A stretch of 64,000 nt of DNA from Anaerobaca lacustris (GTDB taxonomy: Bacteria; Planctomycetota; Phycisphaerae; Sedimentisphaerales; Anaerobacaceae). The notes beneath the pieces were generated by a model. The model searched no databases and was not told where the DNA came from. It saw nothing but the letters and a program-made list of their open reading frames with translations. The stretch lies in assembly GCF_030012215.1 (NCBI RefSeq), contig NZ_JASCXX010000003.1, forward strand, positions 232,202 to 296,201, read 5' to 3'. This document shows positions 54,955-62,986 of the stretch, in pieces (position 1 is the stretch's first letter; the number at the start of each line of letters is the position of its first letter). A program made the position numbers and the translations under genes.

Positions 54955-56076
54955 ATGAAAGATATCCGAACGATTTGGATCGTGGCGATGACGGCCGCGC
55001 TGCTGGGCGGGGCGGCTGTGGCCGGCGATGTGCCGCTGCGGCCGCTGCTGGTCGTTGAGCCGAGCGAGCAGAACCCGCGAAACTCCGAGGGCGACATCAT
55101 CGAACTGATGGATGGGCGGCTCTGTCTGATCTACACGCGGTTCACCGGCGGCAGCGGCGACCATGCGGGGGCCGATCTGGTGAAGCGCGTCTCGGCCGAC
55201 GGGGGCGCGACCTGGAGCGATCCCGAGATCGTGGTCCGCCAGACGGGCGGGCTGAACGTGATGTCGGTTTCGCTGCTGCGATTGCAGGACGAGCGGATTG
55301 CATTGTTCTACTTGCGCAAGACCTCGCGGGAAGACTGCCGGCCCACGATGTGCATCTCGACCGACGAGACGCGCACGTGGAGCGAGCCGACGGTGTGCGT
55401 CACCGATGAGGTAGGCTATTACGTGTTGAACAACGATCGGGCCGTGCAATTGAAGTCGGGGCGGATCATTTTGCCCGTGGCTTGGCACCAGGGCCCGGGC
55501 AAGCCGCGCGACAACGCGGGCGTCATCCTGTGCTATTTGTCCGATGACAGCGGCGACACGTGGCGGCGCAGCGCCGATTCCTTCAAGGGCTACGATCCGA
55601 ACGGCAAGCGGATCATTTTGCAGGAGCCCGGCGTGGTCGAGCTAACCGACGGACGGCTGATGATGTTCATACGGACCGATGCCGGCAGCCAGTACATCTG
55701 CCACTCGACCGATGGCGGCGACACGTGGTCGAAGCCGCGGCCCTCCGAACTGGCCTCGCCGCTGAGCCCCGCCTCGATCGAACGTATTCCATGGACGGGC
55801 GATCTGGTCTGCGTGTGGAACGATCATTCCGGGCGTCACCCATACCCGGCCGGCCGACGCACGCCGCTGTGCGTGGCCGTCAGCACCGACGAAGGCGAGA
55901 CCTGGGGCGCCTCGCGCGTCATTGAGGCCGATCCCGACGGCTGGTACTGCTACACGGCGATCGCGTTCGTAAAAGATCGGATGCTTCTGGCCTACTGCGC
56001 CGGCGACAAGCAGGTCGGCGGACTGAACCGCCTCAAGGTCCTGGCCATCTCCAAAGACTGGCTGGCGTCGCGATGA
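54955..56076 (+). CDS. Secreted exo-alpha-sialidase-like (BNR/Asp-box) protein
   Basis: The 373-residue protein starts with a Sec signal (IWIVAMTAALLGGAAVAG). Asp-box motifs of the propeller are seen in SADGGATWSDP, LSDDSGDTWRRS, HSTDGGDTWSKP and STDEGETWGAS. The arginine in RNSEGDI (near the N-terminus) could be part of the sialidase arginine triad. It probably releases sialic or other terminal acidic sugars outside the cytoplasm. AAGGA precedes the start by 6 nt. It lies between ldh and the DUF502 gene; the strong terminator upstream indicates an independent transcript. Confidence 0.87.
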   Translation: MKDIRTIWIVAMTAALLGGAAVAGDVPLRPLLVVEPSEQNPRNSEGDIIELMDGRLCLIYTRFTGGSGDHAGADLVKRVSADGGATWSDPEIVVRQTGGLNVMSVSLLRLQDERIALFYLRKTSREDCRPTMCISTDETRTWSEPTVCVTDEVGYYVLNNDRAVQLKSGRIILPVAWHQGPGKPRDNAGVILCYLSDDSGDTWRRSADSFKGYDPNGKRIILQEPGVVELTDGRLMMFIRTDAGSQYICHSTDGGDTWSKPRPSELASPLSPASIERIPWTGDLVCVWNDHSGRHPYPAGRRTPLCVAVSTDEGETWGASRVIEADPDGWYCYTAIAFVKDRMLLAYCAGDKQVGGLNRLKVLAISKDWLASR

Positions 56077-56144
56077 ACATGCGTTTTGATGGCGAGAATG
56101 CTGATCGCCACGGTAATCGATACGTTCCGCATGGAGACTGAGAT

Positions 56145-56753
56145 ATGAAATGGATCGGCAAGCGCTTCGTTCATGGATTGATGGCGATTCTTCCCATCGC
56201 GCTGACGCTCTATCTGATCTACTGGCTGGCCACATCGGCCGAATCCGTCCTCGGTGCGGTCATCCGGTACGTGATCGGGGACGCCTACGTTCCCGGCCTC
56301 GGCGTGCTGTTCGGGTTTCTCATCACGCTGGGTGTCGGCGTGCTCCTTCAGCTCTGGTTGTTCCGCAAGGTCTTTTCGCTGGGTGAAGCGCTGCTGCAGA
56401 AGATCCCCGGGATCAAATCGCTGTACGGCTCCATTCGCGATCTGGTCGGCTTCTTCGACTCCTCGAAAGAGAAGGACTTCGACAAGACCGTCATGGTCGC
56501 TATCGGTGATGAGAACACACGTCTGATGGGTCTGGTGACAAGGGAGAGTTTCGACGACCTGCCCGAAGGGATCGGTGACGATCAGACGGTGGCCGTCTAT
56601 CTGCCGATGAGCTACCAGTTGGGCGGCTTCACAATCATGGTCCCGAAGGACAAGATCCATCCGGTCGATATGACGGTCGATCGGGCGATGCAGTTCGTGC
56701 TGACGGCCGGGGTCTCGGCCGAAGGCAAGGCCGACAAGACGCCGGCTCAGTAA
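56145..56753 (+). CDS. DUF502 family membrane protein
   Basis: The 202-residue protein has two membrane segments in its first half (LMAILPIALTLYLIYWL and GLGVLFGFLITLGVGVLLQL), then a conserved region with IPGIKSLYGSIRDLVGFF and the soluble PMSYQLGGFTIMVPKDKI segment, all characteristic of DUF502. The function of the family is unknown. GGAGACTGAGAT precedes the start. It converges with the RNase P RNA gene. Confidence 0.92.
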   Translation: MKWIGKRFVHGLMAILPIALTLYLIYWLATSAESVLGAVIRYVIGDAYVPGLGVLFGFLITLGVGVLLQLWLFRKVFSLGEALLQKIPGIKSLYGSIRDLVGFFDSSKEKDFDKTVMVAIGDENTRLMGLVTRESFDDLPEGIGDDQTVAVYLPMSYQLGGFTIMVPKDKIHPVDMTVDRAMQFVLTAGVSAEGKADKTPAQ

Positions 56754-56772
56754 CACCTGCCGGCGATCCGTT

Positions 56773-57199
56773 GATTCCGAGAGTGGGTCTGTAAGCCGAG
56801 TTCTGTGCCCGTCTGACGACGGACGGCGATCATTTATCTGGACCGGCCGTTGCCGACCGGCTCTCCCGTCGAAACGGGAAGCGACCTACCCACCGGCCGA
56901 ACGACCCGAAGGCCGTTCGCACGCGGGCCGCGTGCGGCCGAAGCCAACCGGCTGCTTGGTCTTGCAGGCGGTGGGGTTTACCCTGCCGACGACGTCGCCG
57001 CCGTCGCGGTGCGCTCTTACCGCACCTTTTCACCTTTGCCTGTGCCCCGAAGGGCCATCGGCCGTGTCTTTTCTGTGGCACTTTCCCTGGGGTCGCCCCC
57101 GGTGGCCGTTAGCCACCACTGTGCCCTGTCCTGCTCGGACTTTCCTCTCTGCCTCGCACGAAACGACGCAGAGCGACCGCCCAACCCACTCTCGGAATC
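56773..57199 (-). ncRNA. rnpB: RNase P RNA (bacterial type A)
   Basis: Read on the minus strand, the gene holds GAGGAAAGTCCGAGC (CR-I region), and the 3' part ends with the ACAGAACTCGGCTTACAG segment. The ends, GATTCCGAGAGTGGGT and its exact complement, form a 16-bp P1 stem. It matures tRNA 5' ends together with the RnpA protein. The roughly 427-nt length fits the ancestral type A. No gene lies in the following 97 nt. Confidence 0.95.
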
Positions 57200-57233
57200 G
57201 ACGTATTGATGATTCAGCCCAAGGCCTGATTCC

Positions 57234-57262
57234 ATTGTATCAACTTCCCTCAGCCATTTCCA
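57234..57262 (-). promoter_or_regulatory. Candidate promoter of rnpB
   Basis: On the minus strand TGGAAA is followed after 17 nt by TACAAT, ending about 35 nt before the RNase P RNA 5' end. Confidence 0.45.
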
Positions 57263-57296
57263 GCCAAAGCTCGGACGGGTATCGGGGCGATCGTGT

Positions 57297-58958
57297 TCAG
57301 TTGGCTTTGACGATCTCGATATGCTTCCTGAAGTGCGCATCGTCCGTCTCCGGGTGATCCACCCGGTAATGGACGCCCCGGCTCTCCTTGCGAAGCTGGG
57401 CCGCGCAGGTGACCAGCAGCGAGGCCGTCAGCATGTTCTGGCATTCCCAGCCCTCGGGCGAATCGAAGACCTTGTCCATCACGTAGCGGTGCCAGAATCG
57501 GATGATCTCCTCGGCCTCCGTCAGCGGCTGCGCGGTGCGCGTGATGCCCACGTTGCGCCACATCAGGGCGCGAAGGGAATTGCGCACGTCGGGAACGTCG
57601 AGTTGACTGCGATTCGAGTGCGGAATCTGATATTTGATGAGCGGGTGCTTCAGGCTGGTGGTGACATCGGCCCGCGCCTTCTGCACCACCTCCCGCCCGG
57701 CGATCGTCCCGAAGACCAGCCCCTCCAGAAGCGAGTTGCTGCCGAGGCGGTTGGCGCCGTGCAGGCCCGTCGAGGCGACCTCGCCACAGGCGTACAGGTT
57801 CTCGATGCTCGTCCTCCCCAGTGCATCGGTCAGCACGCCGCCGATCATATAATGTGCGCTGGGCCGCACCGGGATCAGATCGTGGCTCACGTCGATGTCG
57901 AAGCTCTCGCATAGGTCGCTGATCATCGGGAACCGCCGGGCGAAATACTCCTTGTTCAGGTGCCGTACGTCGAGAAAGACGTGCGTCGATTCGGTCTTGC
58001 GCATCTGGTCCAGAATCGCACGGCTCACCACGTCGCGCGGCGCCAGCTCACCCGCCTCGTCGTACTCGGTCATGAAGCGGTGTCCGTTCACGTCGAGCAG
58101 GATCGCCCCTTCGCCCCGCAGGGTCTCGGTGATCAAAGCCCGTGACGCGCCGGCGATGTACAGCGTCGTCGGGTGGAACTGCACGAACTCCATGTCGCGC
58201 AGCACCGCGCCGGCCCGATAGGCCATCGCGATCCCATCGGCTGTCGCCCCCGACGGGTTGGTCGTCTCTCGATACAACTGTCCGCCGCCGCCGCTGGCAA
58301 GGATCGTATTGGCCGCCCAGAGAATCTGAAGTCCATGCTGCCGGTCATACCCGATGATGCCAACGCAGCGCTGTTTCTCATCGGTCAGCACATCGACGGT
58401 ATAGAAGTTCTCGATGACCTTGATGTTTGGTGTGCTGCGGACCCTTTCGATCAGCGTTTCGGCGATGGCCCGCCCGGTTTCGTCGCCGTGGGCGTGCACG
58501 ATCCGCGCGCGAGAGTGGCCCCCTTCGAGCGTGATGTCGACCTGACCGTCGACGAGGTCGAACGCCGTGCCCCACTCCTGCAATTGGTGAATCAGCTCCG
58601 GGCCCTGACGCACCACGAGCTTGACGATCTGCTCGTCGCAGATGCCCCCCCCGGTCTTGAACGTATCGGCGATGTGCGACTCGAAGGTGTCGTCCTTGCC
58701 GAGCACCGAAGCGACGCCACCCTGGGCCTTCCAGGTGTTGCTGTCTTCCATGGTCCCCTTGCAGACGACCACGACATTGCGATGGTCGGCCGCCTCGATC
58801 GCCGCTCGCAGACCCGCGAGGCCGGCCCCGACGATCACGCAGTCGGTAAAGAGTTGATTGGTCGAGATCGAGTCCACGTCGACGAGATACCGCCTGGGCT
58901 CGCCGAAACGGACCCGCTCGGCTTCGGTGGTGCCCTCACTCTTGTTGCGTTGCTTCAT
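57297..58958 (-). CDS. nadB: L-aspartate oxidase
   Basis: NadB oxidises L-aspartate to iminoaspartate with FAD, the first step of NAD synthesis. The roughly 553-residue flavoprotein has the FAD motif CVIVGAGLAGLRAAIEA, AQGGVASVLGKDDTFESH, HPTTLYI, and the conserved YMIGGVLTDALGRTSIENLYACGEV. Of several in-frame starts, the ATG at 58958 is the best guess, with a weak ribosome-binding site; longer forms would add 4 to 16 residues. Succinate dehydrogenase flavoprotein is the main alternative, but no sdhB lies nearby, and the segment order fits NadB. No nadA or nadC is in the window. Confidence 0.92.
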   Translation of the reverse strand: MKQRNKSEGTTEAERVRFGEPRRYLVDVDSISTNQLFTDCVIVGAGLAGLRAAIEAADHRNVVVVCKGTMEDSNTWKAQGGVASVLGKDDTFESHIADTFKTGGGICDEQIVKLVVRQGPELIHQLQEWGTAFDLVDGQVDITLEGGHSRARIVHAHGDETGRAIAETLIERVRSTPNIKVIENFYTVDVLTDEKQRCVGIIGYDRQHGLQILWAANTILASGGGGQLYRETTNPSGATADGIAMAYRAGAVLRDMEFVQFHPTTLYIAGASRALITETLRGEGAILLDVNGHRFMTEYDEAGELAPRDVVSRAILDQMRKTESTHVFLDVRHLNKEYFARRFPMISDLCESFDIDVSHDLIPVRPSAHYMIGGVLTDALGRTSIENLYACGEVASTGLHGANRLGSNSLLEGLVFGTIAGREVVQKARADVTTSLKHPLIKYQIPHSNRSQLDVPDVRNSLRALMWRNVGITRTAQPLTEAEEIIRFWHRYVMDKVFDSPEGWECQNMLTASLLVTCAAQLRKESRGVHYRVDHPETDDAHFRKHIEIVKAN

Positions 58959-59153
58959 GGTCCAGTCCATCCACAGTCGGTCGCCGCATCGAGCGGTCCA
59001 GAACAAACTTCTTCACAGGCAAAGACCATGCATGATACCGAAAAAGCGCGATTCTGCAAACCCGCAAGAAAATCACGGCAGAATACATGCGGCAGGGGGG
59101 CAAGAAGAAGGTGGCGAGCGGGGACGCCCGCCCTACGGGTTACGAACGAGGAT

Positions 59154-60044
59154 TCATCGCGTTTCGCGGACGTAGCGGACGATGGTCTGGACGGTGTCGA
59201 TCCAGATGCCGTGGTTCGGGTCCTGAGCGTACCGGCAGATCGCTTCGAGCGTGTCGATGCGCGTGGTCTGCCGGCCGCCCTCGCCGATCTCGTGGCCGGC
59301 GAAGACGAGCCACGAACCGTTCGCGACGGCCGAGTCGATGAGTTTCCTGGGGGCCTGGAAGTCGAGACCGTCCAGCTCCATGCCGAGCAGTTGGGCCGGG
59401 TCGCAGAAGGCCGGATCGTTGGCCGCCTCGTCCATCCACCCGCGCCCGGCCTCAAACATTCGCGCCACGAGTGGCACGTAGCTGCGCAGATGGCGTCCAC
59501 GTCCGACGAACTTCTGTCCGCACGGGTAGGCGAAGGTGGTCGGCCGTACGCCCAGGGCCGATTCGATGACCCGGTTCGCCTCGCGCAACTCCCGCTCCAT
59601 CTGATTGAGCGTGTAGTCCTCCAGCGCCTTGTCCCGGGCGAAGGCGAAGTTGCCGGTACAGGGGTGGTGCAGCGAATGGTTGCCGATCTCGTGGCCGTTG
59701 GCGAGGGCCTGCTTCCAGGCGGGCAGATGCGTCTGGAGCGGACCGGGCGAGACGAAGAACGTCCCTTTCACGCCGTAATGGTCGAGCAACGGAATGCCCG
59801 TCAGTGCCTGGCTGGGTCGCGCATCGTCGAACGTCAGGCTCACAGCGGCCCGCTTGCCCTCGGGCCAGGCGAACGCATCGCTCCGCCGGGCCGCTGCCGC
59901 ATACGGGTGCGCCGTGACAGTACTGGTCCTGGTGTCCCGGCTTCCACATCCGCCACCGACCGCCAGCAGCAGGCCGGAGGCCACCGCCGTCCGAAGGGCA
60001 TCCCGCCGTGTGACGCCACCGCACCGACTCATATCTCGGTCCAT
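59154..60044 (-). CDS. Polysaccharide deacetylase (CE4 family) with Tat-type signal
   Basis: The 296-residue protein begins with TRRDALRTAVASGLLLAVGG and a cysteine at residue 33 that could be lipidated, which suggests an exported protein. The CE4 motifs are visible: SLTFDDARP (Asp73 and Asp74) and GHEIGNHSLHHP (HxxxH zinc ligands His123 and His127). It removes acetyl groups from N-acetylated polysaccharides. GAGGTGA precedes the start. The 147 nt between its stop and the nadB start (59007-59153) contain a GC-rich imperfect inverted repeat near 59110-59140 and no gene. Confidence 0.87.
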   Translation of the reverse strand: MDRDMSRCGGVTRRDALRTAVASGLLLAVGGGCGSRDTRTSTVTAHPYAAAARRSDAFAWPEGKRAAVSLTFDDARPSQALTGIPLLDHYGVKGTFFVSPGPLQTHLPAWKQALANGHEIGNHSLHHPCTGNFAFARDKALEDYTLNQMERELREANRVIESALGVRPTTFAYPCGQKFVGRGRHLRSYVPLVARMFEAGRGWMDEAANDPAFCDPAQLLGMELDGLDFQAPRKLIDSAVANGSWLVFAGHEIGEGGRQTTRIDTLEAICRYAQDPNHGIWIDTVQTIVRYVRETR

Positions 60045-60185
60045 CGTTCACCTCATCGAACCGGTCTGTCCATCTTGCATGCACGGCTTCATTGTAAGAT
60101 GCGCCGGCAGAGATGCAAGGCAAAGAAGGGCTTCCTCCGAGATCCATACGGTTTCGTCCCCGATGGCTCTGCGAGAGGGCAAACC

Positions 60186-61142
60186 TCACTCGTCGGCCCA
60201 GGTGACGCCATGGGAGTCCAGTTCCTGCCGAACGTATGCGATCGTCGCGGCCAGTTCGGCGGCGTAGTCACTTTCCACCACGTCGATGGCCGTCTCCAGG
60301 ATCTCCTTCATCAAACTCACGGGGACATCCACCATCGCCCCGTGCCTCGCCGTCAAAAGCAGCCTGGCCAGCTCCGCCCCCTGTTCCGCCAGCGCATCGA
60401 TGGGATCCGCCTGCATCAGGGCGGCTCCGTACAACGCAATCTGGTGTCTGAACTCGCTCTCCGCAGCGACGATCAGTGAGGCGGCCACGGCCTCTGACGT
60501 TCCCGCCGTCGCCGCCAGGTCCGCCGCATACGCCTTGCACAACAGGACAGGAGCGGACCACCCCCTGGCGCGGGCGGCCAACAGCAAACGCCGGCCGATG
60601 TCAGGGTCTTCGTTCCGACGGATCAGCAGATCGACGGCCGTTTCGATCGCCGTGTGCGCCACCACGGGCAGCGACTCCTCGGTCACCGCACTGGGATTGG
60701 GCACCCCGCTGAAGAGAAGGAAGAGCCTGACCTGGGGTTCCAGAATTGCGGCCAAGTCGTTCTGCTTGCGGATCACGTAGCCGCTGTCCGGATGGTGCAT
60801 CGCACGGATGTGGGCGGTTCGATCCGCACCCCACGCCTCGTTGTGACTGGCAAATCCGAATGCCAGGGCCTTGTCTTGCTCGGACTGGGCCTCGTCAACC
60901 AGTTGCATGAACTCGTAGTGCGTCAACGTCCACAGCGAACTCTGGTAGGGATCACCGAACATGATGTTGAAAGCGTCGGGCAGGACGGCCCCATACATCA
61001 CGTGCAGGTCCACGGCCCCCGGCTTGCCGGCCGCCTCCCGCGCGATATAGGCATGGGTTGCCGAGCCCCAGCCATACAGAGGCCCGGACACAATTGGCAG
61101 GAATACGACAGCGACGCCAACGAGAAGCGCATATCTGGCCAT
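60186..61142 (-). CDS. Zinc-dependent phospholipase C-like exported protein
   Basis: The 318-residue protein has an N-terminal signal segment (ALLVGVAVVFLPIVSGPLYG) followed by WGSATHAYIAREA, which resembles the N-terminal Trp-Gly-xxx-His zinc-binding start of the phospholipase C/S1-P1 nuclease fold. GAVLPDAFNIMFGDPY and SHNEAWGADRTAH carry more acidic and histidine zinc ligands. The C-terminal half is helical and not recognised. GGAGGTGGAAG precedes the ATG at 61142. It probably hydrolyses phospholipid or a related phosphodiester outside the cytoplasm. Confidence 0.7.
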   Translation of the reverse strand: MARYALLVGVAVVFLPIVSGPLYGWGSATHAYIAREAAGKPGAVDLHVMYGAVLPDAFNIMFGDPYQSSLWTLTHYEFMQLVDEAQSEQDKALAFGFASHNEAWGADRTAHIRAMHHPDSGYVIRKQNDLAAILEPQVRLFLLFSGVPNPSAVTEESLPVVAHTAIETAVDLLIRRNEDPDIGRRLLLAARARGWSAPVLLCKAYAADLAATAGTSEAVAASLIVAAESEFRHQIALYGAALMQADPIDALAEQGAELARLLLTARHGAMVDVPVSLMKEILETAIDVVESDYAAELAATIAYVRQELDSHGVTWADE

Positions 61143-61274
61143 CTTCCACCTCCACGACTCACAGGGTTCTTCAATCGAACTGGAACCGTACTCGGCCTCC
61201 AGGCGCGCTCTGAATGCAGAAGGATCCTCCTCCACGCGCGACCCGCGATGAGATATGAGCAGTGGTGCTACCGG

Positions 61275-62561
61275 TCAGGCCTTCTTTTTCCCGAAGAGAG
61301 GCTTCTTTTCCTTCTTGGGCTTCTCGGCCTTGGCGGGTTTTTCCTTCTTGGCCTTCTTCTCTTTCGGCTTCTTTTCCTTCTTGGTCTTGGCGGCCTTGGG
61401 CGCCTTGGGTTTCTTCTCGCCGCCCACGACGAAGGACGCGCCGGTGACGAGAACCGAGATGACGGCCGCACCGGCCAGGATGTACCAGACCACGCCCTGA
61501 ATGGATTCGAGGATCGTGGGCATGACGCCCTTCTGGGCGGCGATGACGACGATCGCGGCGTACAGCAGCGCGGCCAACGGCAGGAACAGAAGGATGCCGA
61601 GCATGTTGCTCTGTGTGTCCGGCGGGACCTCGACGAAGGCCTGGGTGATGGCGGCCGGCGCCGCAATCATCGGTTCCGGCGCGGCCATCGCGTCCTCCGC
61701 GCCGACGTGTTCGGCTTCGGCGGCCATATCGTCGACCATGTCACCTCCGCCGGCGGGCGCGCCTTCGTCGCCTTCGGCGGTGTAGATCTCGTCGAGAATG
61801 CCGCCAAGACTGGTGTCGTCGGCTTGGAGGCTCAGATCGAGCAGGCCGGAGCCGCTGCCGAAACTGTCGAGGTTCACGTCGTCTTCAATCTCTTCAAGTG
61901 AGGCCTCGGTGCTCGTGCCGGCCGGACCGACCGTCTCGGCCAGTGAGTCGTCGGTGACGTCGTAATCGGCGTCCGACTCGCCCAATACGTTGAGGCCCTG
62001 GCCGGTCAGGGCGGTGTCCATGTCGGTGATATCGCTTTCGCTGTCGAGGATGCCGGACTCCGGGGCCAGTGAGATCTCCGACTCTGCGTCGATGGGCTCG
62101 CCTGCGGAGGCGTCTTCGTCGGCCAAGCCCATCATGAAGTCCTCCTCTTCGGACGGTGCCTCGGCAGACTCGTCTTCCTCGATCAGGTCGCCGGACAGGT
62201 CCAGCGCGCTGGTCGCCTCGGCGTCGGACGACAGCTCCAACTCGCCCGTCGTGTCGGCGGCCGGGGTCTCTTCCTCTTCCAGCCCGAATGAAGGCTCCTG
62301 CTCGGCCACCTCGTCGGCGACCGGTTCGAGTCCGAGCAACTCCTGCGTGCTGGCTCCCGCCTCCTCCGGCTCCAGACCCAGGTCCAGGTCCATATCCGGG
62401 GCCTCTTCCAGCAGGGCGTTGACCTCCTCAATCTTGAAAAGGAGGTTAGAGCCGTCGCGGAACTCTCGGAGCTTGCCGTCTTCGGCCAATTGCTTGACCT
62501 CGTCTTCGGTCTTCCCGAGCTTCTCGGCCGTTTCCTTCAGCGAGTAGAACATGCCAGCCAT
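61275..62561 (-). CDS. HTH, acidic low-complexity, two-TM and lysine-rich tail protein
   Basis: The 428-residue protein has four distinct parts. Residues 1-55 form an excisionase/MerR-like winged helix (FYSLKETAEKLGKTEDEVKQ). Residues about 56-300 are low-complexity and strongly acidic (many Glu, Asp, Ala, Ser). About 310-380 hold two membrane helices (LGILLFLPLAALLYAAIVVI and VVWYILAGAAVISVLV). The last 45 residues are lysine-rich (KKEKKPKEKKAKKEK). No known family covers the whole protein. The opposite charges of the two disordered regions suggest ionic self-association or binding of nucleic acid at the membrane. The start at 62561 has GGAG upstream. Confidence 0.78.
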   Translation of the reverse strand: MAGMFYSLKETAEKLGKTEDEVKQLAEDGKLREFRDGSNLLFKIEEVNALLEEAPDMDLDLGLEPEEAGASTQELLGLEPVADEVAEQEPSFGLEEEETPAADTTGELELSSDAEATSALDLSGDLIEEDESAEAPSEEEDFMMGLADEDASAGEPIDAESEISLAPESGILDSESDITDMDTALTGQGLNVLGESDADYDVTDDSLAETVGPAGTSTEASLEEIEDDVNLDSFGSGSGLLDLSLQADDTSLGGILDEIYTAEGDEGAPAGGGDMVDDMAAEAEHVGAEDAMAAPEPMIAAPAAITQAFVEVPPDTQSNMLGILLFLPLAALLYAAIVVIAAQKGVMPTILESIQGVVWYILAGAAVISVLVTGASFVVGGEKKPKAPKAAKTKKEKKPKEKKAKKEKPAKAEKPKKEKKPLFGKKKA

Positions 62562-62637
62562 AATCACCATCTCCATCGACAAGAACGCACGGTAGGGCGT
62601 ACTTGGCATCCCCGAAATGAACTTTCCTAGGCTGCTT

Positions 62638-62666
62638 ATTTTACCGTAAGACAAAGGATTATGCAA
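62638..62666 (-). promoter_or_regulatory. Promoter of the HTH-acidic-TM protein gene
   Basis: On the minus strand TTGCAT is followed after 17 nt by TAAAAT (five of six -10 positions), about 75 nt upstream of the start codon, in an AT-richer strip with a run of eight T residues. Confidence 0.55.
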
Positions 62667-62737
62667 CTTTTTTTTGACGAACGGTCCACCCGGAGGGGTC
62701 CGATAACGGCAATTATCACGTGCGCCCAACATCCCCG

Positions 62738-62765
62738 TTGCATCCGGCCGCCCTCTGAATATAAT
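62738..62765 (+). promoter_or_regulatory. Promoter of tRNA-Pro
   Basis: A perfect TATAAT (-10) lies 26 nt upstream of the tRNA 5' end. The -35 (TTGCAT) is weaker, with a spacing of 16 nt. Confidence 0.6.
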
Positions 62766-62791
62766 ACGGATCGCCGGGTTACCGGTGCGTT

Positions 62792-62866
62792 CGGGGTGTA
62801 GCTCAGCTTGGCTAGAGCGCCTGCTTTGGGAGCAGGAGGCCGTAGGTTCGAATCCTATCACCCCGA
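62792..62866 (+). tRNA. tRNA-Pro (TGG anticodon)
   Basis: The 75-nt gene folds as a cloverleaf: acceptor CGGGGTG with CACCCCG, D-arm GCTCAGCTTGGCTAGAGC, anticodon stem CCTGC with GCAGG around TTTGGGA (TGG), and T-arm GGTTCGAATCC. CCA is not encoded. A tyrosine recombinase gene starts 120 nt downstream, so the 3' end of this tRNA is a candidate attachment site. Confidence 0.96.
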
Positions 62867-62867
62867 T

Positions 62868-62902
62868 TCTCACAAGTCGCTATCAGCCATAAGTTTGTGA
62901 GA
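62868..62902. repeat. 8-bp inverted repeat between tRNA-Pro and the integrase
   Basis: TCTCACAA (62868-62875) and TTGTGAGA (62895-62902) are exact reverse complements with a 19-nt spacer. The repeat starts 1 nt after the tRNA. It may be recombinase arm sites or a tRNA 3' hairpin; no long T-tract follows. Confidence 0.5.
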
Positions 62903-62986
62903 GATCACCTCCCCACAATTCTCCTCGGCAAATCCCATGCTACACTCTTGACTACACTTTTGACGTGCATCTTGGAGGTAAGGACA

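Noticed and set aside
56781..57205. Plus- and minus-strand open frames over the RNase P RNA
   Set aside because: The stretch matches RNase P RNA with its conserved core and P1 pairing; the frames are chance.
59007..59153. Short gene in the gap between nadB and the deacetylase
   Set aside because: The short frames there have no ribosome-binding site and overlap a GC-rich repeat.
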